A program made the translations under genes and the position numbers. A stretch of DNA of 64,000 bases from Trogon surrucura (taxonomy: Eukaryota > Chordata > Aves > Trogoniformes > Trogonidae): assembly GCA_020746105.1 (NCBI GenBank), contig CM036621.1, positions 52,300,264 to 52,364,263 of the forward strand. The letters run 5' to 3'. Each line of letters starts with the position of its first letter. Position 1 is the first letter of the stretch. This document shows, in pieces, positions 13,134 to 26,600 of the stretch. A model generated the notes under the pieces. It did no database searches, was not told the origin of the DNA, and was given only the letters and a program-made list of their open reading frames with translations.

Positions 13134-16100
13134 CAAACTCAAAACCACTGAGACATTACAAATTGCTTTACTCCATTAAGCGAACTTAGGAACTGAGGCA
13201 AAAGAGAAATGTCCTTTAGAGCTGGAAACTTTGTTTATGTAAATAACAACAGATATGGTAGGCCAGAACTTTCCTGAATCTCATTTTATTCATTCCTTCA
13301 CAACATCTAGTATAGTTAATGATTATTTACTATAAAGATCACTCAACTTACTACTGCCTAAAAAGGTAACACAGCACTGTTCTCACTATAACCACAAAAA
13401 ACTCAAGTGTTTTTTGACACATTCTGACAACTCAGCATTTTTGTTAAAAGGTAGAGCTAACTAGCAATTCTGCATTAAGACATTTTTATTATCATGATCT
13501 TATCACAGTGTTACGAAGACATAAAACTGGCACAACCAGGGATGGGATCAATATTCTTATTAGCAGAACAGGACTGACACATTACTACTGCTGTAACAAT
13601 GAAAAGAAAAATGAAAATTGCTGAAGGTTAAACGTGAAAAAATTCAAACGAGGAAAATATTTTAATGCTGGAGGCAGTAAAAGAAGAGAACTACATAGCT
13701 AGAAATGAAGTTTGAAGAGAATCTAAACAGCTCAAATTAAAGTGTCACCTTTTTAAAATAATGACAAGGCAGAATACAAGTACAACGTAGACGGGAGTGG
13801 GAGATGAGAGGAGGAAGTTACTACAACCAAATTTGAAAAAATTGTGCAAAGAGGTATTACACAATCCTTCAAGGTAAAATAATTTTGAGTCCGTGAACAT
13901 GGAAGAATTGACACGTTTTTGTGGTTCCAGTAATAGGCATTGTAATGTAGCTTTCAGAAACCAGAGGGTTGTTTACTTATTTCTAGCAGGAATACCTGGA
14001 ACACAGCTTTACCTGTTACTAGCTTTGAAGAAGTTTTTAAAAATTAGAGCAAAACACCATTAGGAAAAAAATATTAAATCTAAGTAACAAATCAAAATGT
14101 TCTGGAAAGGGTTTGGGTAACCAGCTTTATCTCAAATCTGTGGAAGATTATAGAGGAAATTTTTGACTATAAAATAAAGATATACAAGTAAAAGGAACAC
14201 TTTCTCAAATACAACCCAAGGAAAGCAATAATAATCAGCTGACCAATCAAAGAAAAATTTCCCCAATGAAAGAATAGAAGGTAGGTATTACCTGTGGTTT
14301 GATACCAAAGCTTTTTTTCTTTTTGGCAGTCAGTTGGATGCCCCTGAAGAGACCAAGATCTCAGCTACACAGAATAATAGGTGGCAAACTGTGACCCAGA
14401 GATATCATAAAATATGACTCAATGGTGTCATATGTAGTAGTTATAAAATGCTGCCCTAGGATCCCTCAATTAATGTGTTTTCAACAAACTCTAGGAAGTA
14501 GCAGATACTTTCAGCTATTCCAGTGTTTTCCTTTATTATTAAAATCTTATCCAGAATTCTCTAAGTAAGACACTTAGATTCAAGAGACAAAAAAAACAAA
14601 CCTGGAAATAAAAGCTGGCACCAAGAAAGGATCACCACAACAATTAAGAATTTAACTGTGGATAAACCAAAGAATTTCTGATTCATTTAATCCATTTCTT
14701 CAATATGTCTTAACTGACATGAAATCAAATCAGCCCGTAAACAGTAAAAGCAGCACCTATTTTTTGTTAAGTAGAAAATTCTCGTCTGTAACTTCATTCC
14801 TTTCCAGTAAACACCATGCATCACCAACTTGTACTTGCTCATTTCAAGAAATCTGCTACGAACTTTTTCTTAATTTCAAGGTCAAACCTTCTCATGGAAA
14901 GCGCAAAGAAAACTGTGACCTTTTATTCTCCAAGTATCCCTAACATCAAAAAGCAACTAAGTACACAGTGTGCCAATTAAGTTTTAAGAGTTCTTACCAG
15001 ATATTTTACCGTTCACATACATTAAAAAAATAATCATATATTGAGTCTGGTGCTAGTAAGGAGCCATAGAATAATTTTTTTCCCTTCTGTCCAACATAAA
15101 CCTTGCAATACCCATTATCATTGTAAATTATTTACCGCAGAGCTGCTGAAAAAACTAGGCTTACTGGAAATTCTGTTGGTACACAAAACAGCTTTACAAT
15201 ATATTATACTTTACTACTTCTATTAGACTTATTACTTAATAATTCAAGCAGAAGTAAATACTTCCCTTGTGGGGAAAAAAAACTGTCTATTTATGTACGA
15301 CTTTATGACATAAGGTAAATTGTGCTGTTGGTTTGAGTTAGACATCCAATAGACTTCAATAATGTGCTATTTCCTTTTGTTTATGATGCAAACCTCAAGA
15401 AAACGTGATTAGGAAGCCCATTTGTGTTTGAAATTTCCTTTGATTATTTTAAAGGCTATTACTCACATCAACATTGTACTATTTTGCCCTCATCCATTTC
15501 CATTATCAGTTTGATTTAGAGTAATGTTGTCCCAGTAGGTTTCCCAAACATATTTTAAGTGAATATAGTGCTGTGATTAAAAAAGCAAAGAAACCAAAAG
15601 CCTGATTCGATAAATTCTGAAAGATAGTTAAATAGAATAATAAGAAGCAAGTATTGCATTCCAAGATCCTTGTTCCATATTTTCACTAGAATATACATTC
15701 TTTCTTAAAAAAAAAATAATCACTGCATCTAAAGAATTCAAGTCTTTACGATGAATTAATTTTCCCCAAGAATTTTCCTTTTCATTAGAAACTCTACAAA
15801 CACGAAGAAATAATCTCATTCAGTCTTAGCTTTCCACTGCTCATTTACCAACATTTATAGCAAAGCATGCTTGTTCGGCTTTCATATATCGAATGTTCTC
15901 TTGTTATAAAAAGAAAGTGCAGTACCAGAAAAACATACAAATACATTGCTAACTAACATACACTGCTAACCAACAGACAAGACCGTTTTCCATGAAACCT
16001 GCAGAACCACCACAAAGTGACCATTTCTGTGTATATTACCAGTGTTCACCTAAAAGCTGGTGGAACAAGACAGGAAAAGCAGGAACTCCAAAAAGCAAAT

Positions 16101-16892
16101 ACTGGCAATGAATTCTTAAAATTTGTCTAATGATAAACTGAGGGCTCTCTTGAAGAGAAATCCTTTTCCTGCCAGCATCTGCAATAGCTATTTACCCCAC
16201 AAAGGTTAACAGAGTCCACACTACTTTAAAAAAAATCAGTTCAGAAACAGCTCTTTTTTTTCCCCCTTAACTACTGATCATTATTCAAGACAAGATTTTA
16301 TAACAATGTTAACACGAGATGTTTCCTATTTTTAACAGTCACTCTCTCCAGTGGTGAATTTTGCCTAGCAGATTTCCCTCAAGTTTATTCTGCCCAGAAT
16401 TAATTCCTTTTTCTGTTTATTCATCCATTTTTCACTCCAGGTCACAAAGCAGAAAGGAAAAAGGAATTTAAACATTACAGAATGCCTTAATACACAGACA
16501 AGAAAAGTGTCTGTTGTTGGCATATCACTGCCAATTATTCATTATTTAAAGAACTAACGATATAAAGAATATAACACAGATGGTCTCCTACACATATCCA
16601 GGCAAAGTTGATTACCAAAGTCATAATAAAAGAAACCAACTCTGACACACAGTTGTCAGAAATGTTGTAGATTGGGGTTAATCCATCTCTGGGCAAGGTT
16701 TACAGTTTTGTGTCAACATTAGAAAAAACACCTGTCCTGGGTCTGAACAAGGGACCATATAATTCTATGCCCTGTTCCTAGTCAAAAGACAATGCCTGCT
16801 CATAGTACCTCCCAAATCCCAGTCCAAATTCCAGCCAATTTCAGCTAAGCAACTGTTCAAAGCTATAATTCACTCATCCACCAAATGAAAAT

Positions 16893-16909
16893 TATATATA
16901 TATATATAT
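16893..16909. repeat. (TA)n microsatellite
   Basis: A perfect run of about eight TA units. Confidence 0.85.
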
Positions 16910-19736
16910 TTAATAATCACAACTGAAAACACAAATTGTGCATGCGTGTTTGTGCAGGGTTAGAGTAAATGCAAAGAGTTCTGTAGTTCTCCAGGAACCA
17001 ACTGATTTTCACAGGACAACATACTAGAACCAACCTAACAGCACTTGCTTAGGACGTGTAAACATGTCAGAAACTTTTGCAGAGTCTCCTACTGCATGTT
17101 CAGGGTTGCTTTCCACCCCTTTGCTACTAGCAGAGAATCATGATTTCCATATATATTTGACCTTGAAAACACACAATTTGCAGATGGTGTTAATGTCAAT
17201 AGAAAAATTTTACTCTGAAACCACTTCATGCACTGCTTTGATGGGATATGTAGCTCACTTTTGTAGCACCAAGACACTTCAAAAGTTTGATTATAGTTTT
17301 GGTAAGCATCTGTCAAACCTACTAAACTGACAAGATTGCTCTGGACTGCTTCATGTTTACCTGCTACTCATGAGAGTTTTCTCTATTTAGGCACTACAGG
17401 ACAAATTCCAAACAAACGCTGCAGAAGTATTTAGTCAAGTCACGTACTAAGTTTGAAGAACTACTGCTTCTTCCTGGAGGAGAGTTAACATGTGGAAGGG
17501 GAAAAACAAACTGATACGCTAATAGTCTGAAAGTAGCGCTTCCCTAATTATACCTTCAAGAAGAATTTAGTCACTTATACGACTGGCAGTCCAAGTGACA
17601 TAGTGCTTTATCACACGTAGGTATACCTCTGTGTTTCAGTAGAACAGTTTCCTATTAGAAGCCAATTTAACCTAAATTCCTTTTTCCAACTTTATCCTTT
17701 GCTAACTGGAAACACACAAGAGTAAATACAGCCTCCAAGCCTAATGCAATATTCTGAAAGGATTAAATAAAATCTATCTGAGCAAACATAATATTGTTAT
17801 ATGTTTCTCAAGAAGGCTGAAGGATTATTAAGTGCTCTATGATTTTCTGACTAGAGAAGCAAGCTACTTTGGGACATGTCTCAGCTTACATTAGTGGGAT
17901 TTTTATACATTTGCCTCATCAACTGGATTATCAGAAAGAGTAAAGTCATTGAGAGAGACAGACTTTTTTTTTTAAAGAACTGCAAAAGCAAAGGCAACTA
18001 AATCGAAAGAAAATTTAATTTATAAAAGCTGAAAAGATTTTACACATACAAACAATTGGCAATGCGCAGTAATCTGTAAAGTGGTTCTAGACCCATCTGA
18101 TTTTTCCTAAGATTAAGTGAAACATCCAGCAAAAGTCTGCTTTGTTATTTTAAAGAGAAGATAACATTTCTGTCTTGGAAAAACATGACCACAATATATC
18201 AAAAATCACAAAAATGCCACTGAATGTGGCATAAAATACTAATAGTTAAGATGAAAGATAATTAAAAATTGCATACCCCCAAACTCTGTTTTCCATATTC
18301 AGATACTTCCTATGCCTGATGCAATTAGAGACAGAACACAAAATGTGACCTTTGGGAACCAACAAGTAAACTATTTCACAGGATGGGAGGAAACTCATTT
18401 CCTTTAAGGAACACTAGATGGACAACCATTGGAGAAAATCAATTAACCGCTTTTTAAAAGAATTAATCCACTTGGTAAGTAAAACATTTAAACACAAACT
18501 GTTAAATGTTCACCAATACATTTATAATGAATTCATCTATTACCTACTTTTATTTTCTTGCGTCTTTAAGATTTAAAAGGGAGGAAGTATGGGAGCTGGA
18601 AGACAGCTAATCCACACAGCCAGCTCCAAAATGTTGTGCATGAGCAGTGAACACCTCTGGTTATCTCTCATTACCCTGAGTTTTACAAGATCATAACTGA
18701 TTGTTCCCATATAAAATATATTTTTTAGCTTGTTGGGGTTTTTTGTTTTTCTTTCTTTTTTAACATCTTGTTCATTAAGAAGTTCTTCAGCTTAGCTTTT
18801 CTGCAAGTTTATTTAGGATTTTGTTCTCGCCCCATCTGTAGCAGGTGCCAGAAAAAAAAAAGGCAAACGTTCCTTTTTGGTGTGTGTTTTGCTGTATGCT
18901 TACTCTCATCAATTTTTAATACATCTACAATTTATGACTGCTAGGCAACTTTCCCCTGATACGAAGAAAAATTTTAGGGACCCATAAAATGTGGAATTTA
19001 AATTCATTTATTTTTGTTACCATTAATTCCTAGTGTGACCATCACTGCTCACTGCAATTTAACACATACTGCACAGTTTAATATAGCTGAAGCAATGGGC
19101 TCTATGATCCTTTGAACAAATGACCATATTGAATGGTCTCTCCAGGTGACTGACTTTTCTTATTTTTTCTTAGCCACACAGGGTACCATATGTGAAAAGA
19201 CTGACTGAAGACCGTCCTTGGACTCCTGAAGCTTGCAAAATGCAGCATTAAAGTAGATGATGCTTAGAATTTTTGTTTCCTTTCAAACCAATTGCCAAGC
19301 TCTAAAAGCTAAATACTTGTGTCAAGCAGTTTTTCACTTCTGAAAACCAGAAACATCATTATGTGCACATTTACTAAACTTAATGAAAGATTCCTTAGTG
19401 CCACAAGGTAAAAGTGTTCCCTTCTCAGGGTTTAAAGTCCAAGCAGGATTGGAGTAGTCTATTGATTCATTAATGACCTAATTAACTGGAATCAGTGAAC
19501 TATACCTTCAGGATCAGTATCTACAATAGAACGAACAGCTAAACCACAGTATTCAACTTTTACAAAACACTAGTACCTGTAATTTTCTAAATACTCATCT
19601 ATAAGTAAGTTGCATGCACAAACCCCTCAGCACAAAGTGAGGGCTACAAGCATACACTTCCCTGTCTTCTGGGATTTTTACACCCACCTCTCCAGCATTT
19701 GGGGGTGATTCATTTACATGTAGTGTTTACACCCAC

Positions 19737-20703
19737 TGTTGTGGTTCAAGGCAACTGGGACTAGGAACCATGTGGTCTCCAGCTCACTCCCCACCCCCAA
19801 CTCCATTTCCACAGTGGTGTGAAGGGAGACAATTTAACCGAAAAGGCTCAAGGGTTTGAGATTAAGGATAGGGAGGGTAATAATCTACCACTCAAGATGA
19901 CCAGTAAAGAACCAGAGCAACTTGGGGAGAAAAACATAGACATAATTCACCACCACCATTTACGAAGTAGGATAGTAAGAGAAATACATGAATAAATAGG
20001 ACTCGATCTTAAATATGCTTTGCCCCCCTACCCTCATCTTTCTGGCTACTTCCTTCCTCCCCATCAGTGCAAGGGGGGCAGGGGCTAGGGGGTGCAGTCC
20101 ATCTGGCCATTACTCAGTGTCTGTGGCAGCTCTTCCTTGAGAAAGAGGGCTCCTCGCAGTCTGTCCTTCACACCGCATGATGTCCACCTCCCAGGAGGCA
20201 ATCCTCTTCCTCCCTGTGAGTCCCTCAGGGCCATAGATCACGATTTCCCTGCTGATGCTCGTTCTCTCTCCCCTCTCGCGTGGGGCTCCGCACATACCAA
20301 CGCATCCTGCCATTGATTCCCTCGGCTGTCAGGCAACCACCTTCCTGCCATCTCAGCCACCACGGGCTTCAGGGAAAGGTCTTGCTCTGGGCCACCTTCT
20401 CCTCTGGGATTCTTCTGCCTCTCTTTCTTCTTGATGTTCCTTCGTTCTCCTCTCACCTCCCTCTCCTCCAACAGAAAAACTCCTCGACATTAAAGACAGG
20501 AGAGCTCAAAACAAGACAAAACCAAGAGATAGAACAATGGGATCACCTTTTAATAACCTTGATGGCAAAGGCATTGACTGGCCTGGGCCTGACCAGAGGC
20601 AGGTCCAACTCCTATCTGGGAGTGGGGAATGCTCTCAAAGTTTTGCACGAGTCTAGCCCCATTTTTTTACAAAAAAAATCCCCTCAGACTCAAACCCGTA
20701 ACA
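19737..20703 (-). mobile_element. Solo LTR of an avian LTR retrotransposon (ERV-like)
   Basis: A block of about 967 bp with base composition clearly unlike its AT-rich flanks. It begins TGTTGTGG and ends AACA, which are the TG...CA termini with a TGTT/AACA inverted end typical of LTRs. It is flanked by an identical 5-bp direct repeat CCCAC (19732-19736 and 20704-20708), which fits a target-site duplication. The internal wording (the CAGCTCACTCCCC stretch, the run CTCAAGGGTTTGAGATTAAGG, the GGGGGCAGGGGCTAGGGGG stretch and the GGCCTGGGCCTGACC segment) resembles a common avian LTR family that I recognise from memory. No gag, pol or env coding region and no second LTR is next to it, so it appears to be a solo LTR left by LTR-LTR recombination. 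The minus orientation is inferred from my recollection of the family, in which the poly(A) signal reads on that strand. The signal itself is not preserved here. Open frames crossing it, including a 181-codon one on the plus strand, are incidental. Confidence 0.75.
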
Positions 20704-23563
20704 CCCACACTCAGCAGAGATCTTCATCCAGCCACTTTACTCTGACAAAGCTAGAAGGGAGTGGGATAGGTGTCCTACAGGCATCCCTACGTTTCTGTAC
20801 AAATGATTATTTCTGGAGATTATAATGAAAAATCCTGTTGATTTCAAGTTAGATAGTATTTTATCCGTTATGCCTAACATTTTTCATTCCCAGGTGAAAT
20901 TAGGAAGGTAAATAAGAATTGACATTGTTTTAACCGTTATTGCCCTTCTATTTCATTTGAAATTGCTACACGCAGTTGCTACCTTCGCAGTTTAAAATTA
21001 CTTATACAGATTCAGAGATCTCTGTACCAACATAGACTTCATTAGTATTAGATAATAAAACAACTACTGGTTTTATTTGCAAAAGTAATTAGGGTAAATT
21101 AATCTTAAAAATAAATGCAATGCTTTTAAACAACAAAAAAAACCAACCTAAATGTATATGCCAAAAAAGTTTCTGTCAGCCTCAGTCAACTTTTTCAGGT
21201 AGTTTACATTAAAAAGTCGTTTGCCACAATCATGAATGGCATTTCATACAAAGATATATCACTGCGGAGTAGACATATTCCATTTATATATGAAGCTTCA
21301 CCACAGTCTGGATTGAGTGATAATAAAGAAGTACCCATCTGAGACACCACTCTGGACTGCTTCTGCTGCCAGCATTCTTGAAAATAAGAACTGCACTGCT
21401 CACTTTGGTGCAAACAATTCTTCAGGTCTTCGAAAAGTATTAAACAACCTCACTTCTGTATTTCCAAGATTTTCACCTCCAACAAAAATACAGAACCAGA
21501 GTGTTTGCCTGTGCTATATCATTTCAGGGTCCAAAAAATATGCATTCTCTCATTTCTATTGAAAAATAAATCATTATATAAGGCTTCAACACGTTGATGT
21601 TCTTAAAGAACTGGCACAGCTTTATTGATCTTATTGCTTGGACATCAATTATCCTCCTGTCTTAAGCATGCTTAGATAATGAGATCTGAAATTACCACTG
21701 ACAAAAGTAGCATCCACGTACTACAGCTACCTATATACACCGACATATAGACACACCTATCTGTGGACTATGGGAGACTATATACTGCATAAGGCCATAA
21801 TATATTTATGCAGCTAAGTAGTACTGAATTAAGCAATAGGAAATGGATTACTTTATTGATTCATAAATGGCACCTGTCTTGTACTAGGCTTGTGGCAAGA
21901 ATGACTGCAGCCAAGACCAAGCTGACTGTACACACGTTACTGGAGAAACCATACAGCCCTGGGAGGTGGATAAGATGGCAAGGAAGTTTGCAGTCCCATG
22001 AAGGATGATTAGCAGTGTCACCCAACAGTCCCTTTCTACTGTTGATGCAGCCCATGGGACATGCAGTGTAGCACCTGACCCCAAATTTTAATTTCTGGTG
22101 GAATAGGTACTATAAACAACGCCCCCTCTGTAAAAACTACACCACTCAGTTCTTGCTTGCCTTTCCAAATACAAGATACTGTCTTTTTCAGCGCATAAAG
22201 TTTTTCTTTTTTAAATGGGGAAGGTGTGCAGCTTTTAATTTATTCTACATCTTCCATCCCAGGAGCAGCCCGACATTTTCCACATTTCCACAGAGCTGGC
22301 ATGGATGACAGCAAAAACACACAGAAAACTCACCGCAGATCAAATTAATCCCAGTCAAAGAAATGGTGGATTCTCCATTCACCTCTGCCACAACTTAAAT
22401 AATGTTTCATTGGAAGTTAGCGAGTAATTTGAAGTAAAATACATCTGTCCAAATAGGCAGTCATTACTGCAACTAGCCTGTCTGCTATGAAGAATCAGAC
22501 ATAAAATGTTTAGCGATGGTTTCTCTTTCAAAAAGTTTTCTACATATTTTTGTACTACAGTGAACTTGAGAGCAGCCCTATACTACAGATGCTGGCAGTC
22601 AAGAGCTGAATTCCCTGCAAGATGAGTTTGAAGGTGTTGAAAAGTAATGTAATTCGCATGGTGGGGGGGTGATGTAAAAAAGCAGCCCACATGTCTGAAT
22701 TCTGACAACTGTCCAAAACCTTAACTAGATCCTTTCCTTTGTCTTGATCTTCTACGTCACTAGGATACAGAAGATTGCAATAATCAATTACCCACAAAAA
22801 AAAAAAAAAAAGACTTCACGAATGGACATCTAGCATACGTTCATATACAGCCGGTTCAGAAGTTATTAAAATTACTGGCTATTTGAGAAACTATAAGTAA
22901 TTAGTTTCTAGTCTCAGACAAGTTTACATCACAGAGTTAACTTCACTGAATCAAATACAACGGGGTCTTCCAATTAACTTCTAAAAACCTTAAATCAGAT
23001 CCCCAGGTGGCAGAAGAGCTACAGACTGAACTAGGTTTTTCCTTACACATATCCTTCATTCCAGTGGAATGAAATTTCAAACAAGAAATAGTTCACCTAT
23101 GTGGGACCATTTTTTGTGTCATTTAAATTGCATTTAAGAATTTGATATGCTAGAAACTATTTTACTGATATAAATTTATTATTATGTTCTGGAAAAAAAA
23201 CAACTATGAAGCAAAATAGAAGTTCTGTGTCTACTAATACACGGCAGATCAGCTGGGCTTTTTTGCAAATCTGGCTTTTTATAGTGCAGACTGAAATCAA
23301 AATACCATAAAGACATATCATACCTCTTGGTCAATTCTTGATAGAATGTAAAAATTCAACAAGAATAATAATAAAAAACAACCCACAAGTACAGTAAGCG
23401 GAGCCCCTATGAAGTCCAGTTAGACTTCAAACCTGTTTTTTTCCATTCTTCTAAAGACATTCACGTGTCTACCTTAGACATTAGGGTTTCTGGGCTACTA
23501 AGTTTGAATTTACAGTAATCTATAAAGACTATGACCTTCTACTGTTTAATTTTCTATCACAGA

Positions 23564-23606
23564 AATTCTATTGCATTCTATTCTATGAATTCTATTGCAT
23601 TCTATT
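23564..23606. repeat. Two-copy direct repeat, 24-bp period
   Basis: The 19-bp string AATTCTATTGCATTCTATT occurs twice, at 23564-23582 and 23588-23606. The octamer-like wording (ATTCTATx) is reminiscent of a CR1 3' tail, but no CR1 body lies next to it, so that origin is only a possibility. Confidence 0.75.
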
Positions 23607-26600
23607 TCTGTAGCCTACCTTGCATGCCGATTTAATAACCTGATACAGTACTCAGGTATCGGAACACTCCGTCAGTTCTAGCATTTCAAAGTTACAACAG
23701 ATGTTCTGCACTGAAGGGATATTTGCCATCAGCTCTACCTTTGATAAGAAGGAAAGGTAAAGATGGCCAAGACTATTAATATATGTTCTAACCCATCAAG
23801 CATAAGATGGGGATTAGAGTGGTGGAAGCCTATGCCTAACTCAATGGTTGCTATGCATTCTGCTGTCCAGTTGATTAGATGTCCAGATGTCTTTTTCAGA
23901 AGTCAAGCTGAAAAGTACCAAGAAGTACCTCTGCTAATCTGAATATACACAATTCTATCATTCGTACCTAATCTACATCTATAAACAAAACAGCAAACCC
24001 ATGAAAAGTTACTCGAATGAAGAGATTCAATTATTTTCTATGAGAGTTTTAAAAGAAAATATACAGCAGATTATTATATTGATGTGGATTTAAAATAGTA
24101 GCTACATCAAAACACAAATACTGTTAGGACAATATCAATCCACGGGTGGTTTTTACTGAGAAATTAGCACAAAATCCAAAGCTACTACAGCAGTGAAATC
24201 TACATAAAGGAAGACCTCAAAACTGTTCAACATAGTACAGCAAATTAAAACATCTGTGGTCATGAGCCTGCAATTTCACACATTTGGACAAATTACTGTA
24301 CTTGTGTGAAGCGCAATCAGCTTACTTTTAAAGACTTCACTGTGGTTCACAGATATTAAAGTAGTCATAATTAACATCTGAGTTATTCTGCACACACCAA
24401 GTTTGTATCAAAATCTGTGATTTTAAAAATTCAAGGTCACACAAACCTTGTGCCGCTGAGTATCTAACAATGATTGAACTAAACGATTACACATCTGTTT
24501 AGACTAAAATACAGATGTTCAAGGAGCCTAAGAAAAAACAGCCACTGCAGGGGTGGAAAAAAATAGAACTGATTGCAGGTTTGTTAACCTGAGGCAGTAA
24601 TTTGATGGCTTATCACTGTTTCATCAGCACATCTTTATATGTTGAATAAAGCAGACACTAGATTACTGCTTTAATCAGCATCATAAAACATCATGTTTCT
24701 CTCTGCTTCCTAACAGCTGGTTTAAAAGGAATAAAAGGTTTATTTGATGGGTAAGTTGGAAGATCTCCAAGGGCCCTCCAAGCTGCTACATTTCTACAGT
24801 TGGACTTTCAAAGCAAGTTAAGTCTTTACAAATACTGTTAGCTTAGCTCTTTACAGCATGAAGTTTTCTACAAAACTGAAGTCAAGATAAATTTGCTAAC
24901 TCCAACACAAGAATGCACTCACTCATCCTTTAACCTAATAATGTTGATGATATCTTGTTGTGGCATCAATAAGGAAAGAAACATTACTTCCTTTAGATAC
25001 CATCAACTTAAAATCTAATTTCACAAAACAGAAGTAATACTTCACTACCTAAAAATCATGTTCTTAAATTGTGAGGTTTCACAATTATACTTCCATATTA
25101 TCCATCACTTTCACCAAAAAAAAAAAATCTCTAGCTCTTATTTTGCTTTCCCCTTCCTGTGGAAGAGAACCATACAAGCAGAGCAAACTGACAGGCCTCT
25201 ATATAAAGGAATCTCTGGGATACAGATGTGAAAAAGAACCTTCTTGTACAAAACCAATTGCAGTATGGAACTCAAGAAAATTTATGCTGGCCAGAAAATG
25301 AGATTGTTAGAAGCTTTTTATGTCAAGCTATTGCTACTCCTACTGAAATGTGTTCAGCACCTACAAATAACCCAAACTACAAAGCAACACCCCCCATACC
25401 CAACAAAAAAAAACAACCAACCAAAAAACCAAATCACCAAACATACACAAAGAAAACAGTCTTAAGAAAAATAAGTTCTCTGTGGGTTTGGTTTTTTAGT
25501 ACTATATCTAGAATTACCTTAAATTATTAAAATATTAATAATAATGATGTTATTCAGCTGAGGATGTCTTTAGTTAAAGTTTGGTTTACTTATCAAAGTC
25601 TGGTTGTGTCAGTAGATCCCTGCTGGTTCTGGAAATTTCTGTTGATGACAGCTGCACCTCAACTAATGTGACATTTTATGTCACGCAGATTTCACTGTGA
25701 CACGCATCTTTAACGTGGCTGTGTAAAATAGTCCTAAAAGTTGCATTTATAATTGTGGTGGGCTTCCAACTGGTGTAAATGCTCCACACAGTCACAGATT
25801 TGCTTTCTGGTGCCCTCAGTTTGAAGATCCAGCTCCCCTAGTGATAAGCTTTGCCCTCGTACTGGCAGAGTTAATTCTCCTCTCAATATATTGAATTATC
25901 ATTACTTTACACATTATCTTCACTTTAGTTATAGCAAAAATACAACTGACAAATTAAAAAACCTTCAGTTACCTAAACATTTCAGCCTGAGTTACATAAT
26001 CACAAATGAGGAAAGAAAGGTAAAATACAACTCACTGAGATTTTTGGTGTTTAAAAAGTGCAGTTGGCAAAATGGTTATTTAATGCATTGTTAAGTGTTT
26101 TTATGACAGTAAGAAAACTTTCAAGTGGAATCACAGCCTTCAAGGATACATTAGACTTGGGCAGACACACCACGCAATACCGAAAAGACTTCTTCTTCTG
26201 CACAAGTTAACAAGACAGTCATAATTAAATTAAGTTAGGCTCGCAGGTATTCCTAAATAATGCCTGAGAGCTCTCCAGTCCCACCAGCATTAGGCAAGCA
26301 CAAAACTGTTTTACAGATATCTCTATTCCACCCTGCCTACTAATGGCATGGCATAGCACCTTCAGAAGTATTGATTTTGAGAACATGCTTAAATAAGAGG
26401 TACACAATGCAATATATTGGTCGATAATCTCATACTTAATTATCAGACCATTTAACGTAGATATGCAGTAACCTAGGATCTCCATTCTCTACACACACAC
26501 TCTTCACCTAGATCAAGGCTGCAGTCGGGTAAGGGCAGCAGTTACTCTTCTTGCCTTTGTGTTTGGTTTTGGGGTTTTTTTTGCTCCCCTCCCACCACTT

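Larger units (their letters stand above)
10100..19736. other. AT-rich non-coding stretch, no gene seen
   Basis: About 9.6 kb without a recognisable gene or clear transposon. Open frames are short (under 100 codons) and without domains. It holds a T9A12 palindrome (10268-10288), an A-rich/C-rich tract (13054-13133), a short (TA)n run (16893-16909) and a G/T-rich tract (18730-18761). The remainder shows no structure I could identify by reading. Confidence 0.6.

Noticed and set aside
20280-20825. 181-codon plus-strand frame as a gene
   Set aside because: Most of it lies inside the solo LTR, antisense to the inferred element orientation, and the translation has no recognisable domain.
22555-22797. 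Possible minus-strand exon with a CTAG acceptor near 22760
   Set aside because: The acceptor-like word is weak, no good donor keeps the frame, and the peptide is unfamiliar.
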